NCBI GenBank assembly: GCA_910576125.1
Contig: CAJTHM010000028.1
Coordinates: 1-63,152, forward strand
DNA from: Lachnospiraceae bacterium
GTDB lineage: Bacteria; Bacillota; Clostridia; Lachnospirales; Lachnospiraceae
Direction of reading: 5' to 3'
DNA: 63,152 nucleotides
In this document: positions 51,313 through 60,913 of the stretch, piece after piece
How the letters are laid out: every line of letters begins with the position of its first letter
Numbering within the stretch: position 1 is the first letter of the stretch
Notes under the pieces: model-generated
What the model was told of the DNA's origin: nothing
Databases searched by the model: none
Seen by the model: the letters and a program-made list of their open reading frames with translations, nothing else
Position numbers and translations under genes: made by a program

Positions 51313-53787
51313 ATGACACAAAAACTTTATAACCTGATGAACTGGCCCAAAATCGAGGAAATTATCTACTTGGAGTGCGACAATCCCCACGAAGTGCTGG
51401 GGCCCCATAAAGCGGGGAACCAGACGCTGGTGCAGGCGTATTTCCCGGGCGCGGCGGAGGTGTCCGTGGTATTCGGGGAAAGCGGGAAATCGGTGCAGAT
51501 GGAGCTTGCCGACGAGGACGGTTTCTTTGCGGCGCTGCTGCCGGAGAAAGGAAAGACGCTGCCTGCCTACCACTATCTGGTGAAAGACAAAGAGGGCGGG
51601 GAGCGCGTATGCGGCGAAGCCTACCGCGCCGCCCCCCAGATTACCGTAAATGATACGGACAAATTCAATAACGGCATTCATTATACCGTATACGAAAAGC
51701 TGGGCGCCCATCCCATGACGATTGGCAATGTCAGGGGCGTCTATTTTGCCGTGTGGGCACCTAATGTGATACGGGCCAGCGTTGTGGGAGATTTCAACGG
51801 CTGGGACGGACGGATTCATCAGATGCGTCGGCTCTGGGATTCGGGCATCTTCGAGCTTTTCGTGCCTGACGCGAAAGAGGGGGACAATTACAAATTTGAG
51901 CTGAAGGCAAAGGGCGGCCTGACCTATTTGAAAGCGGATCCCTACGGCAATGCCGCGCAGCTGCGCCCTGAGACGGCTTCCGTGGTGGCGGATCTGGACA
52001 GATTCGTCTGGGAGGACGAGAAATTCATAAAAGGCCGGGCCGGGTTCCAGACGGGAAATGCGCCGGTAAGCGTATATGAAATGTATCTGGGCTCTGTGAC
52101 GGCGCCGCTTTCCGGCAGTTATGCCAATTATCGGGAGATTGCGGCACGGCTGATTCCCTACATCAAGGAGATGGGCTACACCCATGTGGAACTGATGCCC
52201 GTGATGGAGCATCCCCTGGACGGCTCCTGGGGATATCAGGTAATCGGATACTATGCCCCTACGGCCAGATACGGTTCGCCGGAGGACTTCATGTATTTTG
52301 TCAACGAACTGCACAAGGCGGGAATCGGCGTGATTCTGGACTGGGTTCCGGCCCATTTCCCCAGAGATGCTTACGGGCTGTCCAATTTTGACGGCACCTG
52401 CCTGTATGAGCATAGAGATCCCAGACAGGGCAGTCATCCCCACTGGGGAACCTTGATATATAATTACGGCAGACCGCAGGTTTCCAATTATTTAATCGCC
52501 AACGCTCTGTTCTGGGTGGAGAAGTACCATGTGGACGGCATCCGGATGGACGCGGTGGCCAGCATGCTCTATCTGGATTACGGGAAAAAGGATGGGGAAT
52601 GGGTGGCGAACATGTACGGCGGGAAAGAGAATCTGGAAGCCATCGAGATGATCAAGCACCTGAACTCCGTCATGAAGAAGCGCAATCCCGGCGTGCTCAG
52701 CATCGCGGAGGAGAGCACGGCTTTCCCGAAGATTACGGGAGCGCTGGAGGAGGGCGGTCTGGGCTTTGACCTGAAGTGGAACATGGGATTCATGAACGAT
52801 TATCTGGATTATATCAAATACGATCCCTATTTCAGGGCCCATCACCACGGAGAGCTGACCTTCAGCATGGTCTACGCCTACAGCGAGAAGTTCATGCTGG
52901 TGTTCTCCCATGACGAGGTGGTGCACGGCAAGGCCTCCCTGATTGGGAAGATGCCGGGAGAGCGGGAGCAGAAGTTCGCCAATCTCCGGCTCACCTATGC
53001 CTATATGATGACGCATCCGGGCAAGAAGCTGCTGTTCATGGGGCAGGATCTGGGTGAGTTCGATGAGTGGAACGAAGCGCGGCAGGTAGAGTGGGAGCTG
53101 GCCCAGGTGCCGGAGCATCAGGGAATCTCCGAGTTGATGAAAGATCTGAATCATCTGTACCGCGCTACCCCGGAGCTGTATGCCCTGGACGACGCGCCGG
53201 AAGGGTTTGAATGGGTGAATCATATTTCCTGGGAGGAGTGCTTCCTGACTTTCCTGCGCAAAGGGCGGAAAGAGGATGAAGTCCTGCTGGTTGTGGCAAA
53301 TTTCTCCGGCGTGGAGCGGGAAATCACCACAGGAGTGCCTTACGATGGAAAGTACAAAGAAATATTTAATACCGATAATACCAGATACGGCGGCACAGGC
53401 ATCGTGAACAGCCGTGTGAAGCGTTCAAGGGCAGGGGAATGGGATGACAGGCCGGTTTCTGTCACGGTAAAGGTAGCGCCGCTGTCCCTGAGCATTTTGA
53501 AGTACATTCCTCTGACGGAGGAGGAAATCGCCATAGAGGCCGTTGAGCGGGCTGCCGCGGAGAAAGCGGAGGCGGATCGGCTGGCCGCGGAGAAAGGTGA
53601 GGCCTACAGAAAAGCTGCGGAAAGGATGGAGGCCTATAGGAAAGCCGCGGAAAAAACCGGAAATAAGGCTGCGGAGAAAAAGACAGCGGAGAGTACAGCG
53701 GCAAAGAGGAGCACAGGGAAGAATACGGCGGCGAAGAAGCCTGCCAGGCGCGCCAAATCTGAGGAGCCCGGGGAAAAAGAGTCCTGA
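51313..53787 (+). CDS. glgB: 1,4-alpha-glucan branching enzyme with lysine/alanine-rich tail
   Basis: An 824-residue GH13 enzyme that introduces alpha-1,6 branches in glycogen. A CBM48 domain (about 120-215) precedes the barrel. Catalytic residues are intact: Asp413 in VDGIRMDAV, Glu466 in IAEES and the Asp of FSHDEVVHGK. Residues after about 735 are a tail of some 90 residues rich in Lys, Ala and Glu (RKAAERMEAYRKAAEK, then AAKRSTGKNTAAKKPARRAK), absent from ordinary GlgB and like histone-H1-type tails. No other glycogen gene is adjacent except the inactive GlgX-like protein 16 kb away. The exporter operon starts 38 bases later. Confidence 0.94.
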   Translation: MTQKLYNLMNWPKIEEIIYLECDNPHEVLGPHKAGNQTLVQAYFPGAAEVSVVFGESGKSVQMELADEDGFFAALLPEKGKTLPAYHYLVKDKEGGERVCGEAYRAAPQITVNDTDKFNNGIHYTVYEKLGAHPMTIGNVRGVYFAVWAPNVIRASVVGDFNGWDGRIHQMRRLWDSGIFELFVPDAKEGDNYKFELKAKGGLTYLKADPYGNAAQLRPETASVVADLDRFVWEDEKFIKGRAGFQTGNAPVSVYEMYLGSVTAPLSGSYANYREIAARLIPYIKEMGYTHVELMPVMEHPLDGSWGYQVIGYYAPTARYGSPEDFMYFVNELHKAGIGVILDWVPAHFPRDAYGLSNFDGTCLYEHRDPRQGSHPHWGTLIYNYGRPQVSNYLIANALFWVEKYHVDGIRMDAVASMLYLDYGKKDGEWVANMYGGKENLEAIEMIKHLNSVMKKRNPGVLSIAEESTAFPKITGALEEGGLGFDLKWNMGFMNDYLDYIKYDPYFRAHHHGELTFSMVYAYSEKFMLVFSHDEVVHGKASLIGKMPGEREQKFANLRLTYAYMMTHPGKKLLFMGQDLGEFDEWNEARQVEWELAQVPEHQGISELMKDLNHLYRATPELYALDDAPEGFEWVNHISWEECFLTFLRKGRKEDEVLLVVANFSGVEREITTGVPYDGKYKEIFNTDNTRYGGTGIVNSRVKRSRAGEWDDRPVSVTVKVAPLSLSILKYIPLTEEEIAIEAVERAAAEKAEADRLAAEKGEAYRKAAERMEAYRKAAEKTGNKAAEKKTAESTAAKRSTGKNTAAKKPARRAKSEEPGEKES

Positions 53788-53825
53788 GCCAGAGCGTGGA
53801 AACAGGATTCGGGGAGGGTTGGTCA

Positions 53826-55040
53826 ATGCAAGGGAATGAGAGGATTCCCCGGGGGATTCCGGGGAGGCTGCAGCGGACGCTTATTTTCATGGTTCTGCCG
53901 TTTGTATGCGCATCCTGTGGAATCATGCCGGAAGAGGAGGAGCTTCCGGCAGCCCCTGTGATCCGCAGCTACGAGGCGGCGGAATACGAGCAGGCACTGG
54001 TCATGCGCGGGGATATGATTCTGACCAAGAAAGTCAAATGCACTTATGCCTCTGCAAAGCAGGAAAAATACAGCTTCTCACTGGGCGGTATGTATATCGA
54101 CAAGGTGTATGTCAGCGAGGGGCAGCAGGTAAAGAAAGGCACTTTGCTGGCGGAGCTGGAGCAGGGCGATCTGCCCCGGCAGATATCCGACGGAGAATAC
54201 GCCCTGCGGGCCCTGCAGGTCGGCAGGGCGTATCTGCCGGAGTACCAGAGGCTGGACCGGGAGAGGCAGGATGCCATCATAGCGGACATGGAGGGACAGA
54301 TAAAAGAACTGATGGCATGGTCCAGGAATTATGAACCGGGAGAGCCGGAGGGGGCGGCTTATGTAGATCGGGCCAACGCCGTTCTCATACAGCAGATAGA
54401 GCTGGAAAAGCAGAAAGATGCCGACGCGCAGACCAATGAAAAGCAGCTGCAGGAGGCCGACGACGCGGTGTACATAGCGGGCATACGCCTGCAGGAACTG
54501 AAAGAGGAATTGCGGGAACGGCAGATTTACGCGGATATCAATGGGACAGTCACATATCTCCAGAAGATGAAGGAGGGTGAGCGCTCCGTAAAGGGAAAGG
54601 TCTTTGTCACGGTGGCCGATCTGGATACGGTGGTATTTACGGTAAAAGGAGAGGATGCGGGGTACTTCCCTGTGGGGACGCAGGCGACAGTCCTGTGTGA
54701 AAAAAAAGAATACCCTGCCCAGTCAGTAGACCCCTCGGTCCTGGGCCTGGCAGAACAGCAGGAGGGGGATGAACCCATGGCCTATCTTCAGCTGCTTCAG
54801 CCCGATCCCACGCTGGAAAATGGGGTAAGCGGAACCATCGAGGTCATATTGGACCAGCGTGAGGATGTGCTGTATGTGCCCAGGGATGCCATAAAGGCGG
54901 CTGAGGGAGCGAAATTTGTATATATGCTGGATGAAAACGGCCTTCGTGTTCTGCGGGAAATCGCCACAGGGCTGGAGGACGGAGAGTATGTGGAAATCTT
55001 AAGCGGCCTTGAGGAAGGCGACAGCGTCATCATAAACTAG
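53826..55040 (+). CDS. HlyD/MacA-like efflux adaptor, first of three
   Basis: A 404-residue membrane-fusion-type adaptor. The N-terminal hydrophobic segment (18-30) ends in CASC with possible lipid Cys31. Then a lipoyl half-motif (VYVSEGQQVKKGTLLAELE, near 90-110), a long helical hairpin (about 120-245), the second lipoyl half (YADINGTVTYLQKMKEGE) and beta-barrel and membrane-proximal domains ending LEEGDSVIIN. MacA-type adaptors link FtsX permeases to outer parts; in Gram-positives they are thought to guide substrate through the wall. It starts 38 bases after glgB and is followed by two more adaptors of different sequence. Confidence 0.87.
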   Translation: MQGNERIPRGIPGRLQRTLIFMVLPFVCASCGIMPEEEELPAAPVIRSYEAAEYEQALVMRGDMILTKKVKCTYASAKQEKYSFSLGGMYIDKVYVSEGQQVKKGTLLAELEQGDLPRQISDGEYALRALQVGRAYLPEYQRLDRERQDAIIADMEGQIKELMAWSRNYEPGEPEGAAYVDRANAVLIQQIELEKQKDADAQTNEKQLQEADDAVYIAGIRLQELKEELRERQIYADINGTVTYLQKMKEGERSVKGKVFVTVADLDTVVFTVKGEDAGYFPVGTQATVLCEKKEYPAQSVDPSVLGLAEQQEGDEPMAYLQLLQPDPTLENGVSGTIEVILDQREDVLYVPRDAIKAAEGAKFVYMLDENGLRVLREIATGLEDGEYVEILSGLEEGDSVIIN

Positions 55041-55107
55041 AGCGGTCTTCGGATGAAAAGTGCGGAGACGGCATGGATTCTAATAATTCGCAGGAAGAAG
55101 AACAGTG

Positions 55108-56223
55108 ATGAAAAGAAAAGCGGCGTTGGTGACGGTCCTGCTCCTGGCTGCAGGGCTGACCGGATGCACAGTGGAAAACATCTTTTCCACGGAAAAAAGT
55201 ATTTCCATGGAAGTCCCGGATCTTCTGGAGCCGGTGGATGTCAAATTGGATATGGCCGTGGCGCAGAAAGAGGATATCTATCAGCTGTCCATCTACAGCG
55301 GAGAGGTGGTCCCCTATACGGAGGAACTGCACTTTACTGTGGACGGCTATCTGGAGAGCGTCAATGTCATAATGGGAGATATGGTGCAGGAGGGAGATGT
55401 CCTTGCTGTTTTAAGCGAGGAACAGGTGGCGGAGCAGATAGAGAATCTGGAGAAGGAAATCGACAATCTGCTCACAATGGGAGAGTTCAGCGACAGACAG
55501 GCCAGCCTGGACCTCGAGATTGCCCGGGAAGAGCTCCAAATGATGCACGAACAGGGACAATTCGGCTATACCGGCTGGGCAAAAGAACTGGAGATTCAGA
55601 AGCTGGAGCTTGCGCAGGCGGAAGCGCAGGAACTGCGCGGCCTGGAACTGCAGAAAAAGCAGGAGACCCTGAGGAAACTGCAGGAAAAGATAGGGAAAAA
55701 CGAAATAACGGCTCCTTTCAGCGGAAGAATCGTTTACATCGCTGATATGAAAAAGGGCGATGGGATACAGGGCTATACTCCTGTCATCTATATAGCGGAT
55801 GATAGCCGTTTAAGCCTGTCTGCAGAGTATATTTCAGAGTCATCCCTAAATGGTGCGGACAGAATCTGCGCGAAAATCCTGGATAAGGAAGTGGATATCA
55901 GCCTCGTCCCTTATGATACCAATGAGATGGTGAAAGCGGCGCTGGCCGGTGAGGAGATGCAGGCGCAGTTTTCCATCGATACTCAGGAGCCATGGATTTT
56001 GGCAGGCCAGTACGCCGTCGTCATGGTCTATCAGTCTTATAAGGAAAATGTATTGACTATCCCGATAAATGCCCTGTATCGGGACGGGAGCGGCCAGTAT
56101 GTCTACAGGCAGGTGGACGGAGCGCGGGTGCGCTGCGATGTGAAGACGGATATGACGACAGATACGAAAGCGGAAGTGATAGAAGGTCTGGAGGAAGGAG
56201 ATATGGTCTATGTCCAGGATTAA
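55108..56223 (+). CDS. HlyD/MacA-like efflux adaptor lipoprotein, second of three
   Basis: A 371-residue lipoprotein adaptor. The lipobox LAAGLTGC puts lipid at Cys20. The lipoyl halves are FTVDGYLESVNVIMGDMVQE and EITAPFSGRIVYIADMKKGD, separated by a helical hairpin (about 110-200); the barrel ends in VIEGLEEGDMVYVQD. It resembles the first adaptor only in fold, so the two are not a recent duplication. Its gene overlaps the third adaptor by 14 bases. An in-frame GTG directly precedes the chosen ATG. Confidence 0.88.
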   Translation: MKRKAALVTVLLLAAGLTGCTVENIFSTEKSISMEVPDLLEPVDVKLDMAVAQKEDIYQLSIYSGEVVPYTEELHFTVDGYLESVNVIMGDMVQEGDVLAVLSEEQVAEQIENLEKEIDNLLTMGEFSDRQASLDLEIAREELQMMHEQGQFGYTGWAKELEIQKLELAQAEAQELRGLELQKKQETLRKLQEKIGKNEITAPFSGRIVYIADMKKGDGIQGYTPVIYIADDSRLSLSAEYISESSLNGADRICAKILDKEVDISLVPYDTNEMVKAALAGEEMQAQFSIDTQEPWILAGQYAVVMVYQSYKENVLTIPINALYRDGSGQYVYRQVDGARVRCDVKTDMTTDTKAEVIEGLEEGDMVYVQD

Positions 56224-57301
56224 GGCGTTGGCGACGGCAGCGCTGATTGCGGCTGCTGCTTCGCTTGGCGGGTGCGGCAACAGTGAGCAGGAGGAGCCGC
56301 TGTACAGAGAGGATTTCATTGCTCCGGAGCAGGCCAATTATGATACCGTACAGATAGAGACAGGGGATTACATAAGGACAGCGGCGGGATCCGTGCGGAT
56401 ATACTATCCGGTCACGGCGGATCTTCGATGGGACGAAAGCCAGGCCAGGTTCAGGGAATTTCTGGTGCGGAAAGGCGATGAAGTCAAGGCGGGCGATGCC
56501 CTGGCGGTCTTTGACATCGAGGTGAGCAGGGCGGACAGGGAGGAGCTGGCGCTTACGCTTGCGAGGACCATTGAGAATCTGGAGACCGGCACGGCCGAGC
56601 GGCTGACTGCCATGGAAGAGGCCGACAAAAAGCTGGAGGGGCTTGGCGGCCATGAGCTGCGCATTGAGCAGCTCAGGATAGAAAAGGCCCGGGCGGAATA
56701 CGAGCAATTCGTCTATCAGACGGAACAAGAGATTACAAGGCTGAGAGAATGCCTGGAGGAGATGGACGAGGAAATCGCCGACAATACCTTGGTTGCTCCT
56801 TTCAACGGCGTGATCGATACGATAGCCGCCTGCAGCGAGGGGGATCTGGTGACAAAGGATATGGTCATCATCTCCATGTATTCCACGGACAGTTACTACC
56901 TTGTGGCTGAGGACAGCCTTGGCAGGCTGCGCTACAATATGGAGGTCACCGTAGAGACCGGCAGGGGCAGCAATCTGAAGACTTATCAGGGCAAAGTGGT
57001 GGCGGCGCCCTCCATCCTGCCCGGCTCGGCGCCGCAGGGAATGGCCCTGATCGAACTGTATGAGGATGTGCCGCCTAAGGAGCTGTCAGGTACTCTGAAG
57101 TATCAGTACAATGCAGAGGAGCTGCGGGATGTCCTGTTGGTGGACTGGAGCGCCGTGGAGGCCGAAAAGGGGAAAAGCTATGTGTATGTGCTGGAGGATG
57201 ATATGGTACAGAAGCGGTATGTGGTGCCGGGACTGAATAACAGAGAGAAGATGTGGATTTTGGACGGTCTCCGCGAAGGACAGACCGTGATCGCGGATTA
57301 G
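56210..57301 (+). CDS. HlyD/MacA-like efflux adaptor lipoprotein, third of three
   Basis: A 363-residue lipoprotein adaptor with lipobox SLGGC (Cys22). The first lipoyl half is degenerate (FREFLVRKGDEVKAGDALAV), a long coiled hairpin follows (about 110-185), then TLVAPFNGVIDTIAACSEGD and a barrel ending LREGQTVIAD. The start at 56210 lies inside the second adaptor gene and has GGAGGAAGGAG upstream, so translation is coupled. The permease starts 11 bases after its stop. Confidence 0.87.
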   Translation: MSRIKALATAALIAAAASLGGCGNSEQEEPLYREDFIAPEQANYDTVQIETGDYIRTAAGSVRIYYPVTADLRWDESQARFREFLVRKGDEVKAGDALAVFDIEVSRADREELALTLARTIENLETGTAERLTAMEEADKKLEGLGGHELRIEQLRIEKARAEYEQFVYQTEQEITRLRECLEEMDEEIADNTLVAPFNGVIDTIAACSEGDLVTKDMVIISMYSTDSYYLVAEDSLGRLRYNMEVTVETGRGSNLKTYQGKVVAAPSILPGSAPQGMALIELYEDVPPKELSGTLKYQYNAEELRDVLLVDWSAVEAEKGKSYVYVLEDDMVQKRYVVPGLNNREKMWILDGLREGQTVIAD

Positions 57302-57312
57302 GGGGCAGAAAC

Positions 57313-60150
57313 ATGTTGAGTTTTGTTTTCCGTAAGATTGAAAGCAGGAAATGGATGGTCATAAGCCTCCTGATCGGCAATCTGCTGATGATAGCCATCG
57401 CCGCGGCCAGTCCGATGTATTCCCAGGCTGTCCTGCAGAGGACTCTGACACGGAGCTTAAGCGATTACTATGTGGAGCATGGTTCCTGTCCGGGACTGAT
57501 TGTCCTCAGAGGCGGCTATGCCGCTGCCGGGAAAAAGGAGGAGGAGTTCCGGAAAACAATCCGCGCCGCCGAGCTGATGGAGGAAATGAGGGAAGAACTG
57601 GATGTGCCGGCGCTTTTCAAAGTGACCCAGTACTATAAGGGAAATGTGAAGGCTGTCCACGAGGTAGCGGTGGAGGGCAGAAAAAACGAACTGACCATTC
57701 GGATAGGATGCTACTCGGATCAGGCGGATCATATCAAAATCGTGAATGGGGACATGTATTCCGGAGAACTGGATGACCACACGTTCGACGTCATTGTCAA
57801 TGAGAGGACATTCATGGACCAGAACCTGATGCTGGGAGAGGTGCTGGAACTGTCGGAGGTGAGAGATCCGGAGAAAGTGCCTTACCGGATCCGGATTGCG
57901 GGAATCTTTGAAAACAGCCAGGAACAGGACGAATACTGGATAGGGGAGCCCGGTCTGTGGCGGGATGTCTGCCTGATGGATGAGGGGTTGTTCCAGGAAC
58001 TGTTCGCCAACGCGGAGCGCATGGATACAGGGTTCAATGCGGAATGGTACGCGACTCTGGATTATCTGCAGATGCGGGGGGACCAGGCGGAGCATTATCT
58101 GAGCGTCCTGGAGCGCTATTTCAAGATATTCGACGATATGGGATACAAGAGCCGCACCGTCAACTTCAAGTCCACCATGGAGACCTTTGTGGCAAACGCC
58201 CAGAAGCTGAACATCACCATACTGATTCTGCAGATGCCGATTTTTGTGCTGCTGGCCGTATTTATTTTCATGGTATCAGGGCAGATGCTGGAGATGGAGC
58301 AGAACGAAATCGCGGTCTATAAGAGCCGCGGCGCGGACAAGAAGCAGATTGTGCTGGTCTATCTGCTGCAGAGCGTGCTGATTTCCGTCCTGGGAATCGT
58401 GGGAGGAATTCCGCTGGGTCTTTTGATGTGCAGGATCCTGGGGGCGTCCAATGCTTTCCTGGAGTTCGTGAAAAGAGCGGCGCTGCCGGTGGAGATAGGG
58501 CCGAGAGTCTGGATATTTGCCGGGGCGGCCGCATTATTCGGGGTCTGCACCATGGTACTGCCGGTCATCCGGTATGCCAATGTCAACATCGTGGCCCATA
58601 AGCGCGGGAAGAACCGAAAGAGCAAAAGCCCCTGGTGGCAGAAGCTGTTTCTGGATGTGATTCTGCTGGGGGTTTCTCTGTATGGCCTGTACCAGTATAA
58701 TTCCCAGAAAGAATATCTGGCGATAAAGGTCATGGACGGGGCGTCCCTGGATCCGCTGCTGTATTTCTGCTCCTCTCTGTTCATGGTAGGGGCAGGGCTG
58801 TTCGTGCTGAGAATCTTTCCGCTGCTGGTGAAAATTATTTTCATGATTGGAAAGCGCTGGTGGCCTACTTCGCTTTATGTGTCATTCCTGAGGATTATCC
58901 GGACGAAGAGCAATCAGGGTTTCCTCATGGTTTTCCTGATTCTGACGCTGGCCATGGGAATCTTCAATGCCCAGGCGGCGCGGACGATAAATGCCAATGC
59001 GGAGGATAAGATTCGGTATTCCGCGGGGGCCGACCTGGTGCTGCAGGAGGTCTGGAAAGACAACAGCGCGATGCTTGCGGACAATGCCCTGGGTGGCGGG
59101 GCGGCAGGGCAGTCGGAGCTGGTCTATGAGGAGCCGGATTTCGGAAAGTATCAGACGCTTGAGGGCATAGAGAGCGTGACGAAAGTTTTCGTGGATAAGA
59201 AAGTGAATGTGTCCGTGGAAGGAGGGCGGGCCCAGGCCATGCTGATGGGCATCCACACCAAAGAGTTCGGGGAGACTGCCTGGTTCAAAGATTCTCTTCT
59301 TCCCGTCCACTGGTACGAATACCTGAACGCCATATCCCAGAATTCCCGGGCGATTCTGGTCTCTTCCAACTTCCGGTCGTATTTCGGCTATGAGGTGGGG
59401 GATGTGCTGACATATACGAATGCGAACAATGATTCCATGAGGGGCATCATCTACGGATTTGTGGATTACTGGCCTTCCTATACCCCCATTACATGGGAGA
59501 AAGGCAAGGACGGTGTATATGCAGGGGTGAGCAATTTCCTCATTGTGGCCCATCTGTCACAGCTACAGTCTTCCTGGGGCGTGACGCCTTACCAGGTATG
59601 GATCAAGGCGGAGGATTCTTCGCAATTCATCTATGAATATGCGGAGGAATCAGGTACGAAGTATTCCGTGTTCCTGGATGCGGCTTCCGAGCTCATTGAC
59701 CTGAAGAACAATCCTATTTTTCAGGGGACAAACGGCATCCTGACCATAGGCTTCATCTGCGTACTGCTGCTGTGCGTCACGGGTTTTCTGATATACTGGA
59801 TTCTGTCCATACAGTCCAGGACGCTGCAGTTCGGTATCTTCCGGGCCATGGGCATGTCCATGAAAGAGATATTGACCATGATGGTCAATGAACAGATTTT
59901 CATCACGGGCGTATCCATCGGAGCCGGGATTCTGGTGGGGATACTGACCTCCAGACTGTACATCCCGCTGATACAGATTGCCTACACTTCCGCGGACCAG
60001 GTGATTCCGCTGGAGATTATCAGGGACAGGAGCGACTACGCGCGGCTGTTCGGCGTGGTGGGGCTGGCTATACTGATCTGTATGTTCATCTTAGGCTGGC
60101 TGATTTCAAAGATTAAGATATCTCAGGCGCTGAAGCTGGGCGAAGATTAG
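57313..60150 (+). CDS. FtsX-like ABC permease, ten-helix form
   Basis: A 945-residue permease with an N-terminal helix (about 13-33), a large external domain (about 45-295), a first FtsX unit (helices near 299-322, 345-372, 397-415), then helices near 447, 480-505 and 535-552, a second external domain (about 560-800) and a second FtsX unit (near 808-832, 862-885, 912-935) containing RTLQFGIFRAMGMSMKEIL. The two units make it a complete fused permease, as in LolC/LolE joined. With three adaptors and two ATPases it forms the core of an exporter or surface-stress machine; the substrate is unknown. Confidence 0.88.
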   Translation: MLSFVFRKIESRKWMVISLLIGNLLMIAIAAASPMYSQAVLQRTLTRSLSDYYVEHGSCPGLIVLRGGYAAAGKKEEEFRKTIRAAELMEEMREELDVPALFKVTQYYKGNVKAVHEVAVEGRKNELTIRIGCYSDQADHIKIVNGDMYSGELDDHTFDVIVNERTFMDQNLMLGEVLELSEVRDPEKVPYRIRIAGIFENSQEQDEYWIGEPGLWRDVCLMDEGLFQELFANAERMDTGFNAEWYATLDYLQMRGDQAEHYLSVLERYFKIFDDMGYKSRTVNFKSTMETFVANAQKLNITILILQMPIFVLLAVFIFMVSGQMLEMEQNEIAVYKSRGADKKQIVLVYLLQSVLISVLGIVGGIPLGLLMCRILGASNAFLEFVKRAALPVEIGPRVWIFAGAAALFGVCTMVLPVIRYANVNIVAHKRGKNRKSKSPWWQKLFLDVILLGVSLYGLYQYNSQKEYLAIKVMDGASLDPLLYFCSSLFMVGAGLFVLRIFPLLVKIIFMIGKRWWPTSLYVSFLRIIRTKSNQGFLMVFLILTLAMGIFNAQAARTINANAEDKIRYSAGADLVLQEVWKDNSAMLADNALGGGAAGQSELVYEEPDFGKYQTLEGIESVTKVFVDKKVNVSVEGGRAQAMLMGIHTKEFGETAWFKDSLLPVHWYEYLNAISQNSRAILVSSNFRSYFGYEVGDVLTYTNANNDSMRGIIYGFVDYWPSYTPITWEKGKDGVYAGVSNFLIVAHLSQLQSSWGVTPYQVWIKAEDSSQFIYEYAEESGTKYSVFLDAASELIDLKNNPIFQGTNGILTIGFICVLLLCVTGFLIYWILSIQSRTLQFGIFRAMGMSMKEILTMMVNEQIFITGVSIGAGILVGILTSRLYIPLIQIAYTSADQVIPLEIIRDRSDYARLFGVVGLAILICMFILGWLISKIKISQALKLGED

Positions 60151-60238
60151 GGGGAAAGTATGAAAGAAGTGTGCTTTCGCGCATTTTATCAGTCTATTGA
60201 ATGACAGGTGTGTCAAAGGCACGCAAAGGGGTATAGAT

Positions 60239-60913
60239 ATGGAGAGCATCATTGCGGGAAAAGGAATCAAAAGGGGCTTCCCCATGGCGGGAGGCGATAC
60301 TTTCTGGGCGCTGAAAGGGCTGAACCTGGAAATCGAAAAGGGACAGCTGGCTATTTTAAGAGGGCGTTCCGGCTCAGGCAAGACAACGCTGATGAATATC
60401 TTAAGCGCTCTGGACTATCCCACAGAGGGGGATGTGTTCTTTCAGGGCAATAATATCGCGAAGATGAACGAAAAGGAGCGGGGGCTCCTGCGGCGGGTGA
60501 AGATGGGATTCGTGTTCCAGTCGGTGGCGCTGGTTCCCATGATGACCGCTTATGAGAACGTGGAATTTGCCTTGAGACTCGCGAAGTATAAGGGGAACCG
60601 GAAAGGGCGTGTGGAGGAATGCCTGAAGATGGTAGGACTTGGCAGCAGGCTGCAGCATCTGCCCCAGGAACTGTCCGGCGGAGAGCAGCAGCGGGTGGCC
60701 ATTGCCAGGGCCATCGCCCACAGGCCGGAGATTCTCTTCGCGGATGAGCCCACTGCGGAGCTGGATACGAATACAGGGCTGCAGGTAGTGAAGATATTCA
60801 AGGATCTGGCGGCTTCGGAGGGTGTGACGATTGTCATGACCACCCATGACACAGGGCTGATGGAAATCGGGGATGTGGTATACCAGTTGGAGGATGGTGA
60901 GTTTGTTGCGTGA
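60239..60913 (+). CDS. ABC transporter ATP-binding protein, first of two
   Basis: A 224-residue LolD/MacB-type ATPase with Walker A GRSGSGKTT (42-50), signature LSGGEQQR (near 146), Walker B ILFADEPTAELD and H-loop TTHD. AAAGGGG lies 8 bases before the ATG. It is preceded by an 88-base gap after the permease and overlaps the next ATPase gene by several bases. Confidence 0.93.
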   Translation: MESIIAGKGIKRGFPMAGGDTFWALKGLNLEIEKGQLAILRGRSGSGKTTLMNILSALDYPTEGDVFFQGNNIAKMNEKERGLLRRVKMGFVFQSVALVPMMTAYENVEFALRLAKYKGNRKGRVEECLKMVGLGSRLQHLPQELSGGEQQRVAIARAIAHRPEILFADEPTAELDTNTGLQVVKIFKDLAASEGVTIVMTTHDTGLMEIGDVVYQLEDGEFVA

